Source: Pseudomonas saxonica
GTDB taxonomy: Bacteria > Pseudomonadota > Gammaproteobacteria > Pseudomonadales > Pseudomonadaceae
Assembly: GCF_007858365.1 (NCBI RefSeq)
Contig: NZ_VFIO01000004.1
Span: 186,001 to 250,000 of the forward strand
DNA: 64,000 nucleotides
Direction of reading: 5' to 3'
Of the stretch, positions 19,776 through 29,720 are shown in pieces. The translations under genes were made by a program, and so were the position numbers. Each line of letters begins with the position of its first letter. The stretch's first letter is position 1. The notes beneath the pieces are model-generated. The model ran no database searches. It was not told the DNA's origin and saw nothing but the letters and a program-made list of their open reading frames with translations.

Positions 19776-20492
19776 TTACGGTTTGCTGGGAATCAGCACC
19801 ATTTGCGCAGGCACATGGCGAATGATCTGGCGGTCCAGCTTGAGATCAAACTGCGGGTCCAACTTTTTAACCCGCTTGCTGATCAACGTTGCAAGCCACG
19901 GGTAGTCGGCAGTACGGGGTACTTGCAACGTTACAGCGCACTGATAGTTGACGATGTCTTGCGCGATCAAGTCCAGTTGATGGCGAAGTTTCTTAATATC
20001 GGCGATGTTCAATGCCACGGTGGTGCTTTCAGCGGCAGGGTCAAGCACCTTGGCCGGTGGCCGCGCTTCGGCGGCTTTAAGTGCTGCCTCGGCTTCATCC
20101 AGCTCAGCTTTACGGGCATGGGCAATGGCGCTATTAACACCACTGGTCAGCGCCGGTGCTTTGGGCATTAACGTACGAGCACGGCTAAGCGCCGTGGCTG
20201 CGGCGTTGACATCACCTTTTTGCAGGAAGATCTGGCTGCGTTGCAGGTAGGCCTCAGCCAGCTGACGCTGATACTGCACCCACTGAGGATCGTCCGGCGA
20301 CTGCGCTTGCAAGGCAGCCAGCTCATCTTCGGCAGTCGCCAGTTCACTGCTGGCCAGGTTTTGCTCCAGCTGTGCGATGGCCGCAGCACGCTGTTGCTGC
20401 GCGAGCTGGTCGGCAGTCGGTGTGCTTTGGCAGGCCCCCAGCAGCAAGGAAAATGCGGCAAGGAGCAAATAACGGGAGTTAAACAGCTTCAT
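19776..20492 (-). CDS. Lipoprotein with TPR-like repeats
   Basis: A 238-residue predicted lipoprotein: signal peptide with lipobox LLGAC (Cys about 21), then an Ala/Gln-rich, helical region that resembles tetratricopeptide repeats (about 25-150) and a C-terminal domain. It corresponds by position to PA5502 of P. aeruginosa, next to znuB. Function unknown; a link to zinc uptake is only positional. ATG with AGGAATG-like site. Confidence 0.8.
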   Translation of the reverse strand: MKLFNSRYLLLAAFSLLLGACQSTPTADQLAQQQRAAAIAQLEQNLASSELATAEDELAALQAQSPDDPQWVQYQRQLAEAYLQRSQIFLQKGDVNAAATALSRARTLMPKAPALTSGVNSAIAHARKAELDEAEAALKAAEARPPAKVLDPAAESTTVALNIADIKKLRHQLDLIAQDIVNYQCAVTLQVPRTADYPWLATLISKRVKKLDPQFDLKLDRQIIRHVPAQMVLIPSKP

Positions 20493-20529
20493 TCCTGCGG
20501 CTCTCTAAGTGCGCAAAAAACGAGCAAGT

Positions 20530-21318
20530 CTACACCCCTCGACGGGGCAGAACAAAACTCAGCAAAAACAGTGCAGCGGCACACACCACAATCGATGGCC
20601 CCGCAGGTGTGTCTTTGAACCATGACAGCGCAAGGCCACCACCCACGGCCATCATGCCCAGTACGCTCGCCCCCAAGGCCATCTGCTCAGGGGAGCGGGC
20701 GTGCCGTTGGGCTGCAGCCGCCGGGATGATCAGCAGCGAAGTGATCAGCAACACACCGACAATCTTCATGGCCACGGCAATCACAATGGCGATCAACAGC
20801 ATCAGCGCCAAGCGAAGTGCCGCTACCGGCAGACCTTCAACAGTCGCCAGCTCTTCATGCACGGTAATGGCCAGCAGTGGACGCCAGAGCGCCACCAAGA
20901 CTGCCAGAACCACCACACTGCCACCGATGATCCACATCAAATCATTAGGGCTGATGGCCAAAAGATCGCCAAACAAGTATGCCATCAGGTCGATCCGGAC
21001 TTCATGCATGAAGCTTAGTACGACCAGTCCGAGGGACAAGGTGCTGGGTGCGAGAATTCCGAGCAAGGTGTCAGAAGCCAAAGGCTGGCGCTGTTGCAGG
21101 GTGACTAATATCACGGCCAGCAAAAGACAGCCAACGGTAACGGCGATGGTCGGGCTTACATCCAGCAAAAAGCCCATCGCCACGCCGAGCAAAGCAGCGT
21201 GGGACAGTGTGTCGCCGAAATAAGCCATTCGTCGCCACACCACAAACGAGCCCAAGGGTCCCGCAACTATCGCCAAAGCCAAGCCTGCCAGCAGGGCGTA
21301 CAACAGAAAATCAGCCAT
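20530..21318 (-). CDS. znuB: Zinc ABC transporter permease
   Basis: Inner-membrane permease of the high-affinity zinc importer, 262 residues with about eight helices. [32 protein letters not shown] opening and the loop [17 protein letters not shown] are family marks. The ATG at 21318 overlaps the znuC stop by 8 bp; the frame remains open upstream only as a shadow of znuC. Confidence 0.94.
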   Translation of the reverse strand: MADFLLYALLAGLALAIVAGPLGSFVVWRRMAYFGDTLSHAALLGVAMGFLLDVSPTIAVTVGCLLLAVILVTLQQRQPLASDTLLGILAPSTLSLGLVVLSFMHEVRIDLMAYLFGDLLAISPNDLMWIIGGSVVVLAVLVALWRPLLAITVHEELATVEGLPVAALRLALMLLIAIVIAVAMKIVGVLLITSLLIIPAAAAQRHARSPEQMALGASVLGMMAVGGGLALSWFKDTPAGPSIVVCAAALFLLSFVLPRRGV

Positions 21319-22099
21319 GCTTGCAGCCTTCTCCATGAACGTGGGCGGACGCCGTCGGGGCGTCTTCGCTGACCACCGAGCCATGCAAATCATGGGCGTG
21401 GTCGTGATGGTGATGATAAATCGCCAGGCTTTGCGCGTTTTTACCGAACAGTTCCACGAATGCAGGGTCATTGCTGACTTGCTCGGGATGACCCGAGCAG
21501 CACACGTGGCGATTAAGGCATACCACCTGATCGGTGGTGCTCATCACCAAATGCAAGTCATGAGACACCATCAGCACACCGCAGCCATGGCGGTCGCGAA
21601 GGCGGGTAATCAAGCTGTACAGCTCGGCCTGACCCGCCACATCCACCCCCTGAACGGGCTCGTCCAGCACCAACAGTTCAGGCTTGCGCAGCAATGCACG
21701 CGCCAGCAAAACGCGCTGCATTTCGCCACCAGAAACACTTTGCACCGGGCTGTCGATGACCTTTTCGGCGCCGACTTCTTTCAGCGCAGCCAACGCTTGA
21801 GCCCGATCAACCCCCGGCACCAAACGCAAAAAACGCAGCACCGACAAAGGCAGCGTCGGATCGACATGCAGTTTTTGCGGCATATACCCAACGCGGAGCT
21901 TGGGCTTGCGCCATACGCTACCGCTGGTCGGTTTTAGCAGCCCCAGAACGGCTTTGACCAATGTGGTTTTGCCTGCCCCATTCGGGCCGATCAACGTCAC
22001 GATCTGCCCCGGCTCAACGCTTAACTCAATATTATCGAGTACGTTTTGCCCGGCGAAGGTCACGCAAACCTGTTGCAGATGAATCAATGCAGCGCTCAT
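21311..22099 (-). CDS. znuC: Zinc ABC transporter ATPase
   Basis: ATPase of ZnuABC, 262 residues. Walker [10 protein letters not shown], signature [16 protein letters not shown], Walker [13 protein letters not shown]. The C-terminus is rich in histidine ([10 protein letters not shown] and [10 protein letters not shown]), which may bind zinc. The ATG at 22099 shares one base with the zur stop (TGATG), so the two are coupled; an upstream start at 22123 is less likely. Confidence 0.95.
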   Translation of the reverse strand: MSAALIHLQQVCVTFAGQNVLDNIELSVEPGQIVTLIGPNGAGKTTLVKAVLGLLKPTSGSVWRKPKLRVGYMPQKLHVDPTLPLSVLRFLRLVPGVDRAQALAALKEVGAEKVIDSPVQSVSGGEMQRVLLARALLRKPELLVLDEPVQGVDVAGQAELYSLITRLRDRHGCGVLMVSHDLHLVMSTTDQVVCLNRHVCCSGHPEQVSNDPAFVELFGKNAQSLAIYHHHHDHAHDLHGSVVSEDAPTASAHVHGEGCKHG

Positions 22100-22581
22100 C
22101 AGGCCTCCCGGCAACCCGAACACAACCCCACCACTTCCACAGTTTGGGTTTCGACAGTAAAGCCGACATCTCGTGCACTGTGGATGATTGCGTCGCTGAT
22201 GGACTTTTGCTCAAGCTCAATGGCGGCATGACAGTTACGACAAATCAGGAACTGGCCCTGATGCGCGTGCTCTGGATGACTGCACCCCATAAAGGCATTA
22301 AGCGAAGCAATGCGATGCACCAGGCCGTTTTCCAGCAGGAAATCCAGCGCCCGATAAACGGTCGGAGGCGCTGCACGACGACCATCCTGCTCGCTAAGCA
22401 CGGCCAAAATATCGTAGGCACCCAACGGCTTGTGGCTTTGCCAGACCAGCTCCAGCACGCGACGACGCAAAGCGGTCAGGCGCAGCCCTTTCTGTGCACA
22501 TAGAGCATCCGCTTCAGACAAGGCGCTGTGCACACAGTGGGAATGATCATGGGGACGACTGGCAAGGGGGGTAGTAGGCAT
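22099..22581 (-). CDS. zur: Zinc uptake regulator (Fur family)
   Basis: Fur-family repressor that binds DNA when zinc is present; 160 residues. Winged-helix region [26 protein letters not shown], the [10 protein letters not shown] recognition helix, a His-containing HPEHAHQG regulatory site and two CxxC zinc pairs (CRNC, CSGC). First gene of zur-znuC-znuB, divergent from znuA, with the likely operator between them. Confidence 0.94.
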   Translation of the reverse strand: MPTTPLASRPHDHSHCVHSALSEADALCAQKGLRLTALRRRVLELVWQSHKPLGAYDILAVLSEQDGRRAAPPTVYRALDFLLENGLVHRIASLNAFMGCSHPEHAHQGQFLICRNCHAAIELEQKSISDAIIHSARDVGFTVETQTVEVVGLCSGCREA

Positions 22582-22607
22582 GGGCGGCGACGATTTCCGA
22601 GAGAGAC

Positions 22608-22620
22608 GTTATTATGTTAC
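22608..22620. promoter_or_regulatory. Candidate Zur operator
   Basis: GTTATTATGTTAC in the 66-bp space between zur and znuA resembles the GTTAT-ATAAC type of Zur box but is an imperfect palindrome. Position between the two divergent zinc operons is what supports it. Confidence 0.4.
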
Positions 22621-22647
22621 CTGTTTAAACCACTCTGAGTGATCATC

Positions 22648-23568
22648 GTGCCCCGTCTTTTTGCGATATTTATTGCTTTGTCCGCCAGTTTACTGGTGGT
22701 TAGCCCGGCTCAGGCCCAGGTGACCGTGCTCACCAGCATCAAGCCTTTGCAGCTGATAGCCGCAGCAGTACAAGAGGGTGTGGGTCAGCCAGAAGTGCTG
22801 CTGCCGCCTAATGCGTCGCCGCATAACTACGCGCTGCGTCCATCCGACGTACGGCGCGTGCAAGATGCCGACTTGCTCTACTGGATCGGCCCGGACATGG
22901 AAGGATTCCTGCCACGCGTTATCAAAACGCGTACAAAACCCTCGGTCTCCGTGCAAACCCTGCCAGAGCTCAAGCTTCGTCACTTTGCCGAAGATAGCCA
23001 TTCGCACGCAGAAGATGCAGCCGAACATGACCACGATCATCGTCCGGGCACTCTGGATGCGCACTTGTGGCTGGCACCCGACAATGCCCGTGTGATCGCA
23101 GCAAAGATGGCTGCCGATCTGAGCCAGCAAGACCCGGCCAACGCCGCCAAATACCAAAGCAATCTCAAGGCTTTCAATCAGCGCCTGGATGCTCTGGATG
23201 CGCGCCTCAGAACCCGTTTGGCCGGGATTGCCGGCAAACCGTTCTTTGTCTTCCATGAGGGCTACGATTACTTCGAAAGCGCCTACGGCCTTCAACATGC
23301 AGGCACGTTTAGCGTGGCGTCAGAAGTACAGCCGGGGGCCCAGCACGTAGCGGCCATGCGTAAGCGATTGCAAGAAGCGGGCAAGACCTGCGTGTTCAGT
23401 GACCCGCCATTGCGCCCGCGTCTGGCTGAAACCCTGACCGCCGGCCTGCCGGTGAAGTTGGCGGAGCTTGATGCATTGGGGGGCTACACCGAGGCCACCG
23501 CACAAGGTTACGAACACTTGCTGGAAAAACTGGGCAACGACTTGGCGGGCTGCCTGGAAAGCTTGTAA
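22648..23568 (+). CDS. znuA: Zinc ABC transporter substrate-binding protein
   Basis: Periplasmic zinc receptor, 306 residues from GTG 22648 (another in-frame GTG lies at 22639). Signal peptide ends SPAQAQ. Zinc-ligand histidines are in SPHNYALRPSD, DAHLWLAPDN and FHEGYDYF, and a flexible His/Asp-rich loop (SHSHAEDAAEHDHDH) typical of ZnuA sits between the first and second. It is read away from zur and converges on thrB with 23 bp between stops. Confidence 0.93.
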   Translation: MPRLFAIFIALSASLLVVSPAQAQVTVLTSIKPLQLIAAAVQEGVGQPEVLLPPNASPHNYALRPSDVRRVQDADLLYWIGPDMEGFLPRVIKTRTKPSVSVQTLPELKLRHFAEDSHSHAEDAAEHDHDHRPGTLDAHLWLAPDNARVIAAKMAADLSQQDPANAAKYQSNLKAFNQRLDALDARLRTRLAGIAGKPFFVFHEGYDYFESAYGLQHAGTFSVASEVQPGAQHVAAMRKRLQEAGKTCVFSDPPLRPRLAETLTAGLPVKLAELDALGGYTEATAQGYEHLLEKLGNDLAGCLESL

Positions 23569-23591
23569 TACCCCGTAGCCGCTGCCTGGGT

Positions 23592-24542
23592 TTACAGCGC
23601 AAACGGCAGTTGAATCTTGACTGCCTGATGCGCCGCCAAACGTGTTTCAAACTCTCGCGGATCATGTATCAGCACATCCTGACCGGCAAACGTATGCGCG
23701 GCGATCAGGCGTGACAGCCAGAAGCGAACGCAGGCCACGCGCAGCATTGTTGGCCACAGTTCGGCTTCGCTGGCGGTGAACGGACGCAGCGCTGCATAAG
23801 CGCCCAGCAGGGCGCGGGCTCGCGGCGCATCGATCTGGCCGTGTTCATCGGCGCACCAGTCATTCAGCGCAATCGCGACGTCGTACAGCATCGGCCCGGA
23901 ACAGGCGTTGTAAAAGTCGATCAGGCCGGTGAGATGCGTCCCTTCGAACATCGCATTATCGCGAAACAGGTCGCCGTGCAGGTTGGCTCGGGGCAGGGCC
24001 ATGATCTGTGCTTGGCGAGCGGTAATTTCGTCCAGCGCCTTTTGCAGCAGCTCAGCGGCCGCAGGCTCCAGATCGGCTTTGAGCGCCGGGCCTTCGGCCA
24101 GCATCCAGTCCAGGCCTCGATCCGTTTTGCGCTCCAGCACATTGTCACGCGTAGCCAGATGCAAATGCCCCAGCAGCTCGCCCACCTGTGCGCAATGCTG
24201 CGCATTGGCGTCGCGAATGTGTTTGCCCGCCAGGCGCGGCTGCAGCAATGCCGGTTTGCCTTTGAGTTCGCGCAAAGCCTGACCGTCCACGGTGCGCAAA
24301 GCGAAAGGTACTGGCAGGTCAGCGTCATGCAGCACGTCCAGCAGCTCAATAAAGAACGGCATCTCTTTGACTGGCCCGCGCTCAACCAGTGTCAGAACAT
24401 ACTCACCCTGCTCAAGGCTGATGAAATAGTTGGTGTTTTCGCTACCCGCGGCAATCCCCTGAAAATCGAGCAGGCGGCCGAGATTGTAAGGCGCAAGGAA
24501 GGTTTCCAACTCAGGACGAGTCAGTGGCGTGAATACAGACAT
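23592..24542 (-). CDS. thrB: Homoserine kinase (ThrB, APH-fold type)
   Basis: Phosphorylates homoserine on the way to threonine. The 316-residue protein belongs to the aminoglycoside-phosphotransferase fold used for ThrB in Pseudomonas: N-lobe ENTNYFISLEQGEYVLTLVE, catalytic HGDLFRDNAMF and metal-binding GLIDFYNACSGP. ATG at 24542, no strong ribosome site visible. Pairs with DUF2782 upstream, 57 bp apart. Confidence 0.94.
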   Translation of the reverse strand: MSVFTPLTRPELETFLAPYNLGRLLDFQGIAAGSENTNYFISLEQGEYVLTLVERGPVKEMPFFIELLDVLHDADLPVPFALRTVDGQALRELKGKPALLQPRLAGKHIRDANAQHCAQVGELLGHLHLATRDNVLERKTDRGLDWMLAEGPALKADLEPAAAELLQKALDEITARQAQIMALPRANLHGDLFRDNAMFEGTHLTGLIDFYNACSGPMLYDVAIALNDWCADEHGQIDAPRARALLGAYAALRPFTASEAELWPTMLRVACVRFWLSRLIAAHTFAGQDVLIHDPREFETRLAAHQAVKIQLPFAL

Positions 24543-24599
24543 GATTTAGATTGCCAGTACGGGCGCCGCGTTAAGGCGGCGCCAATTAAAGTTAAGACG

Positions 24600-24875
24600 C
24601 TACTTCCATTCGAAGATTTTCCACGAAGGAATCAGCATATCCGGCTGGTCGGAACGGATGAAATTGGCATCAGTACCATCAGCACGCACTAAAAAGTACG
24701 GCGGCGCTCCTTTTGGGGTGACCTTGATGGCATATAGGAAACCGTTTTGACGGTATTCCTGAATGGTTTTATCGCCTTCCGTGCGAATCGTGACTTCTGG
24801 ATCATCGGCTGCAAAGGTTAACAGCGGAGTGAGTGCAAACAAACCGGTCAGCAACAGTCGATTAAGTGTACGCAT
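24600..24875 (-). CDS. Secreted DUF2782 protein
   Basis: A 91-residue protein with a signal peptide (MRTLNRLLLTGLFALTPLLTFAAD) and a small DUF2782 domain (TIRTEGDKTIQEYRQNG...PPYFLVRADG). Found between thrB and polA in pseudomonads; function unknown. ATG at 24875 with AAGG. Confidence 0.88.
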   Translation of the reverse strand: MRTLNRLLLTGLFALTPLLTFAADDPEVTIRTEGDKTIQEYRQNGFLYAIKVTPKGAPPYFLVRADGTDANFIRSDQPDMLIPSWKIFEWK

Positions 24876-24949
24876 GATAACCTTGTCCCTTTGTCGTCAT
24901 TGGTCCGGACATTCTAGCGCCGGACTCGCCGAAAAGGTTGATCCTGCTC

Positions 24950-27718
24950 ATGAGCCAAGCACCCCTCGTCCTGGTGGACGGTTCTTCATATCTCTACCGC
25001 GCTTTCCACGCGCTGCCGCCGCTGACTACCTCCAAGGGTATGCCGACGGGTGCCGTGAAGGGCGTGTTGAACATGCTCAAAAGCCTGCGCAAACAGTACC
25101 CGGACAGCCCGTTCGCCGTGGTTTTCGATGCCAAGGGCGGGACATTTCGTGATGACATGTACGCCGAATATAAAGCCAATCGCCCAAGCATGCCTGATGA
25201 CATGCGGGTTCAGATCGAGCCTTTGCACGCCAGCGTGATCGCGCTGGGCTTCCCGTTGCTGTGCGTTGAAGGCGTTGAGGCTGATGACGTCATCGGCACA
25301 CTCGCCCGCAGCAGCGCTGCCGCAGACCGCCCGGTAGTGATCTCGACCGGCGACAAGGACATGGCGCAACTGGTCGATGGCCACATCACGCTGGTCAACA
25401 CCATGACCGGCAGCACGATGGACGTTGAAGGCGTCAAAGAGAAATTTGGCGTCTCACCTGAGCAAATCATCGATTACCTCGCCTTGATGGGCGACTCGTC
25501 GGATAACATTCCGGGCGTCCCGGGCATTGGCCCAAAGACCGCATCTGGCTTGCTGGTGGGCGTCGGTGGTGGCTTGGTGGACCTGTACGAAAAACTCGAT
25601 ATCGTGCCGACCTTGCCAATCCGCGGCGCTAAAAACCTGCCGGCCAAGCTCGAAGAGCACCGCGAAATGGCCTTTCTGTCGTATCAACTGGCGACGATCA
25701 AAATTGATGTGCCACTGGATATCGGCCTGGAAGACTTGCACCTCAAAGAGCCCGACTGCGAAAAACTGATCGAGTTGTACACCGAGCTGGAATTCAAAAG
25801 CTGGATTGCTGAAGTCGAGCGTGAGGCCAAGCGTGCCGGTCAGGTGATCGTTCAAGAAGCGCCTGCGGCCCCGACTGAGGCGCAAACCCAGTACGAAACC
25901 ATCCTTGATAAAGCGCGCTTTGAGGTCTGGCTCAAGAAGCTCAGTGACGCCACGCTGATTGCTTTCGATACCGAAACGACCGGACTGGATGCCCAGCAAG
26001 CACAATTGGTCGGCTTGTCTTTTGCCGTGAAGCCGGGTGAAGCGGCCTATATTCCGTTGACCCACTCTTATATGGGTGTGCCGGAACAACTCGACCGCGA
26101 CACCGTGCTGCGCGCACTCAAACCGATCCTGGAAGATCCGCGCAAAGCCAAGGTCGGTCAGCACGCCAAGTTCGACATTAATATTCTGGCCAACTGCGCC
26201 ATTGGCGGTGATCAGGCATGCGGCATTATGGTGCAGGGCGTTGCCTACGACACCATGCTCGAATCCTACGTGCTCGACTCGACAGCCACGCGACACGACA
26301 TGGACAGCCTGGCGCTCAAATACCTGGGCCATGGCACCACCAGCTTTCAGGACATTGCCGGCAAAGGTGCCAAGCAGCTGACCTTTGACCAGATTTCACT
26401 GGAGCAGGCAGGCCCGTACGCGGCTGAAGATGCTGATGTAACCCTGCGTCTGCACCACGTATTGCATGAAAAGCTGACCGCAATTCCAAGCCTGAACACT
26501 GTTCTGACCGAAATCGAGATGCCGCTGGTGCCCGTGCTGGCGCGTATCGAGCGTCAGGGAGCGCTGGTGGATGCCAACCTGCTGGGCATTCAGAGCGTTG
26601 AACTGGGCGATAAGATGGTCGCTCTGGAACGTGAGGCTTTTGCGATTGCCGGCGAAGAATTCAACCTCAGCTCACCCAAGCAATTGGGTGTGATCCTGTA
26701 CGAGAAGTTGGGGCTGCCAATCCTCAGCAAGACCGCCAAGGGTCAACCGTCTACCGCTGAAGCGGTGCTGGCTGAACTGGCCGAGCAAGACTACCCGCTG
26801 CCTAAGGTGCTGATGCAGTACCGCTCGATGAGCAAGCTGAAAAGCACTTACACCGACCGATTGCCAGAGCAGATTAATCCGCGCACAGGTCGGATTCACA
26901 CGTCTTACCATCAGGCCGTCACAGCGACCGGTCGCTTGTCCTCCAGCGATCCAAACTTGCAGAACATTCCGATTCGTACGGCGGAAGGACGCCGGATTCG
27001 CCAGGCGTTCATAGCCCCTAAAGGCTACAAATTGCTGGCAGCGGACTACTCGCAAATCGAACTGCGGATCATGGCGCATTTAGCCAAGGATGCCGGTTTA
27101 CTGAACGCCTTCCGTAATAACCTGGACGTGCACAGTGCAACGGCCGCTGAGGTTTTTGGTGTTGAACTCAGTGATGTCACCACTGATCAGCGCCGCAGCG
27201 CCAAGGCCATTAACTTTGGCTTGATCTATGGCATGAGCGCGTTTGGCCTGGCCAAGCAGATTGGCGTCGACCGTAAACAGTCACAAGCCTATATCGACCG
27301 TTATTTCGCTCGGTATCCGGGTGTACTGGACTACATGGAGCGCACGCGCACCCAAGCCGCCGAGCAGGGTTATGTCGAGACTATCTTTGGCCGCCGCTTA
27401 TACCTGCCAGAGATCAACGCAAAAAACCCGGCGCTGCGCAAAGGTGCGGAACGTACCGCAATCAACGCTCCGATGCAGGGCACTGCGGCCGACATCATCA
27501 AGAAAGCCATGGTGTCTGTGGATAACTGGCTGACGGCCTCAGGCATTGATGCCCGCGTTATCTTGCAAGTACACGATGAATTGGTACTGGAAGTGCGCGA
27601 AGACTTGGTCGACCAAGTACGCGAAGAAGTACGTAGCCACATGAGCAAAGCGGCGACACTGGATGTACCGCTGGTGGTTGAAGTGGGCGTGGGCAACAAC
27701 TGGGATGAAGCGCACTAA
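24950..27718 (+). CDS. polA: DNA polymerase I
   Basis: Repair and Okazaki-processing polymerase, 922 residues. Domains in order: 5'-3' exonuclease (about 1-290; EADDVIGTLA, STGDKDMAQLV), 3'-5' exonuclease with an intact DEDD start (AFDTETTGLDA) and AEDADVTLRL, so proofreading is expected, then the polymerase with motif A DYSQIELRI, motif B RRSAKAINFGLIYG and motif C QVHDELVLEV. The ATG at 24950 is preferred over an in-frame TTG at 24938. Confidence 0.97.
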   Translation: MSQAPLVLVDGSSYLYRAFHALPPLTTSKGMPTGAVKGVLNMLKSLRKQYPDSPFAVVFDAKGGTFRDDMYAEYKANRPSMPDDMRVQIEPLHASVIALGFPLLCVEGVEADDVIGTLARSSAAADRPVVISTGDKDMAQLVDGHITLVNTMTGSTMDVEGVKEKFGVSPEQIIDYLALMGDSSDNIPGVPGIGPKTASGLLVGVGGGLVDLYEKLDIVPTLPIRGAKNLPAKLEEHREMAFLSYQLATIKIDVPLDIGLEDLHLKEPDCEKLIELYTELEFKSWIAEVEREAKRAGQVIVQEAPAAPTEAQTQYETILDKARFEVWLKKLSDATLIAFDTETTGLDAQQAQLVGLSFAVKPGEAAYIPLTHSYMGVPEQLDRDTVLRALKPILEDPRKAKVGQHAKFDINILANCAIGGDQACGIMVQGVAYDTMLESYVLDSTATRHDMDSLALKYLGHGTTSFQDIAGKGAKQLTFDQISLEQAGPYAAEDADVTLRLHHVLHEKLTAIPSLNTVLTEIEMPLVPVLARIERQGALVDANLLGIQSVELGDKMVALEREAFAIAGEEFNLSSPKQLGVILYEKLGLPILSKTAKGQPSTAEAVLAELAEQDYPLPKVLMQYRSMSKLKSTYTDRLPEQINPRTGRIHTSYHQAVTATGRLSSSDPNLQNIPIRTAEGRRIRQAFIAPKGYKLLAADYSQIELRIMAHLAKDAGLLNAFRNNLDVHSATAAEVFGVELSDVTTDQRRSAKAINFGLIYGMSAFGLAKQIGVDRKQSQAYIDRYFARYPGVLDYMERTRTQAAEQGYVETIFGRRLYLPEINAKNPALRKGAERTAINAPMQGTAADIIKKAMVSVDNWLTASGIDARVILQVHDELVLEVREDLVDQVREEVRSHMSKAATLDVPLVVEVGVGNNWDEAH

Positions 27719-27745
27719 GCCGAATTCGTTTTTGCGCGAGCCTTG

Positions 27746-27785
27746 TTGACACTCTGTTGCCGCTCAATCGGCAGCAGAGTATCAA
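27746..27785. terminator. Hairpin between convergent polA and beta-propeller gene
   Basis: A long, nearly perfect stem (TTGA-ACTCTG-TGCCG on one side, CGGCA-CAGAGT-TCAA on the other, with single mismatches) fills most of the 71-bp gap. There is no T run, so it may be a REP-like element or a bidirectional stop. Confidence 0.55.
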
Positions 27786-27789
27786 CCCA

Positions 27790-28695
27790 CTATTCTTTTG
27801 GCTTTTTGAACACGTAAAAAAGATTCGGCTCACTCACTACATAAACCGTTCCTTCTTCGTCCATCGCAACGCCCTCAGCCTGGGGCACTGATTTCTCCAG
27901 GCCATGCCTGCCTTTTTTAAGCGACAGCGTGCTGACTGGTCGCCCGTCCAGATTTAGCTCCAGTAACAGCTTGGACTCATCTGATAACGCCAATAAATGC
28001 CCACTGCGCTCATCGAACTGCAGACTCGACAAGTCCCGCACAAACAATCGTGCATCTCGTCGTGGATTGCTCACCACATGGGTCGCATAAGGCTGTTGGG
28101 GGTTGTCATGAGGGAAGCCACGCACTTCGTATATCAGCATCGGGTCGCGTTCTTTGGCCACGAATAAACGCTTGCCCGCCGAGTCATATGCCAACCCTTC
28201 AAACCCTTTATTGCCAGAGGGGTTAATCCCCAACGTCAATTGTTCGGCTTGGGCCGCATCAAGGGTGTGCGTGTTGTCGTCAATGGTCACTTTGATTAGC
28301 CGCTGTTGACGCTCGTCGGTAATGACATAGGTGTTGGGACCAATGAACTCCACAGCCTCAGCATCACCAAAACCGACCAACCCGATACGGCGTAACACCC
28401 GACCATCAAGGGACAGCTCCACCAGTTCACTTTTCTGGTTGGTGACGGTAAATAGGCTTTTTCGCAGCGGGTCATAAGTCAAAGCGGACACATCGTCCTC
28501 AAGGCCATCAATTTTCTTGCCTTGTATGACGGCACGGTAGTCACCCAAATTGATCGCCGAAGCATCTGTGGACTGCCACAGCAGGCTGATTTGAAACCAC
28601 GTACGTTCGAATAGACGAAAATGTTGCGCCACGAAGCCGGCAACCAACATGGCCACCAGCATGAGACAAAGAACCAGAGGACGTGGACGGCGCAT
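27790..28695 (-). CDS. SdiA-regulated domain protein (YjiK-like beta-propeller), copy 1
   Basis: A 301-residue protein with one N-terminal membrane anchor (about 6-24) and an extracytoplasmic SdiA-regulated (YjiK) domain, a predicted six-bladed beta-propeller. Markers are DDVSALTYDPLRKSLFTVTN, GDAEAVEFIG, KGFEGLAYD and the C-terminal EGVAMDEEGTVYVVSEPNLFYVF. Biochemical role unknown. It is a paralogue of the next gene, 92 bp upstream in the same direction. Confidence 0.85.
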   Translation of the reverse strand: MRRPRPLVLCLMLVAMLVAGFVAQHFRLFERTWFQISLLWQSTDASAINLGDYRAVIQGKKIDGLEDDVSALTYDPLRKSLFTVTNQKSELVELSLDGRVLRRIGLVGFGDAEAVEFIGPNTYVITDERQQRLIKVTIDDNTHTLDAAQAEQLTLGINPSGNKGFEGLAYDSAGKRLFVAKERDPMLIYEVRGFPHDNPQQPYATHVVSNPRRDARLFVRDLSSLQFDERSGHLLALSDESKLLLELNLDGRPVSTLSLKKGRHGLEKSVPQAEGVAMDEEGTVYVVSEPNLFYVFKKPKE

Positions 28696-28787
28696 GGGGG
28701 TCGAACTCTTAAATCAGATCAGAGGCGATAAATATCACGATAGCCTGAATTCAACCTTAAACCTTCAAAGCCAACCTGTAACACCAA

Positions 28788-29720
28788 CTACTTGGCCTTC
28801 TTTTCGAAGCGATAAAACAGATTGGGCTCGCTCACCATATACAAGGTGCCATGCTCATCAATCGCCACGCCTTCAGCGCGGGGGATAGTGTCTTTCAAAC
28901 CATTGAAACCGCGCAGCAACGTCATGAAACTCACCTGCTCGCCCAGCTCATCAAGCTCCAGCAACATATGAGAGTCGGCCGACAGCACCAGCATGTGGCC
29001 GGTTCGCGGGTCAACGCTCAACGCTGAAAGATTGCGCAGGTCCAGTTCATCGCTGGGTACTTTCTGCTTTTCTCCGGTAAGTACCTGGCTGCCATTGCTT
29101 TTCCAGACAAACAATTGCGGCGGTCGCTCTTCACCGAGGACTAACTGCTGGCGTCGCGGATCCCAGGCAACGGCCTCAAAGGCTTTGTTCTGGTTTTTCG
29201 AAGGGCCTAAATCGTACTTGGGGAAATCATCAATATTCAACGCCGTGGTGTTCGCATCGACCTTAACGATGCTCAGCATGTGCTCACGCTCATCGACAAT
29301 GGCCAGCAGACCGTTTTCCATGACCGTTAAACCTTCAGGGTTACTCCAACCCACCAAAGGCATTTTACGGAGCACCTCCCCGTCTAGGGTCAACTCCACC
29401 AGAAACGGGTTTTTACCCATGACTGAAAACAGGGTTTTAGTCAGCGGGTTATATGCCAGATCAGACGCCTCGTCTTTTTCCATGCCCGGCAACGGTTTGG
29501 CATCAATCACCGCGACATAGTCAGGCAACCACACGCTTTCATTTTGCTCTGAAGTGCTTTCAAAGCGCTCAAGTACCCACAACGCTCCACGGTCATCCCA
29601 ATGCATGAAGAACGCTACCCCGTAGAGCAGTGCACCCAACAAAAAAAGCCAGTGATACCAACGCAGGCTAGAGCGCATGGATCGGCGCACGGGAGGGGTT
29701 TGCTGTGGGTTTGCGGCCAT
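28788..29720 (-). CDS. SdiA-regulated domain protein (YjiK-like beta-propeller), copy 2
   Basis: A 310-residue paralogue of the downstream gene with the same layout: membrane anchor (about 23-41), then a propeller with DEASDLAYNPLTKTLFSVMG, NPEGLTVMENG, KAFEAVAWD and EGVAIDEHGTLYMVSEPNLFYRF. The two share the ends nearly word for word but diverge in the middle, so the duplication is old. ATG at 29720 chosen over ATG 29732; neither has a strong ribosome site. Confidence 0.84.
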   Translation of the reverse strand: MAANPQQTPPVRRSMRSSLRWYHWLFLLGALLYGVAFFMHWDDRGALWVLERFESTSEQNESVWLPDYVAVIDAKPLPGMEKDEASDLAYNPLTKTLFSVMGKNPFLVELTLDGEVLRKMPLVGWSNPEGLTVMENGLLAIVDEREHMLSIVKVDANTTALNIDDFPKYDLGPSKNQNKAFEAVAWDPRRQQLVLGEERPPQLFVWKSNGSQVLTGEKQKVPSDELDLRNLSALSVDPRTGHMLVLSADSHMLLELDELGEQVSFMTLLRGFNGLKDTIPRAEGVAIDEHGTLYMVSEPNLFYRFEKKAK

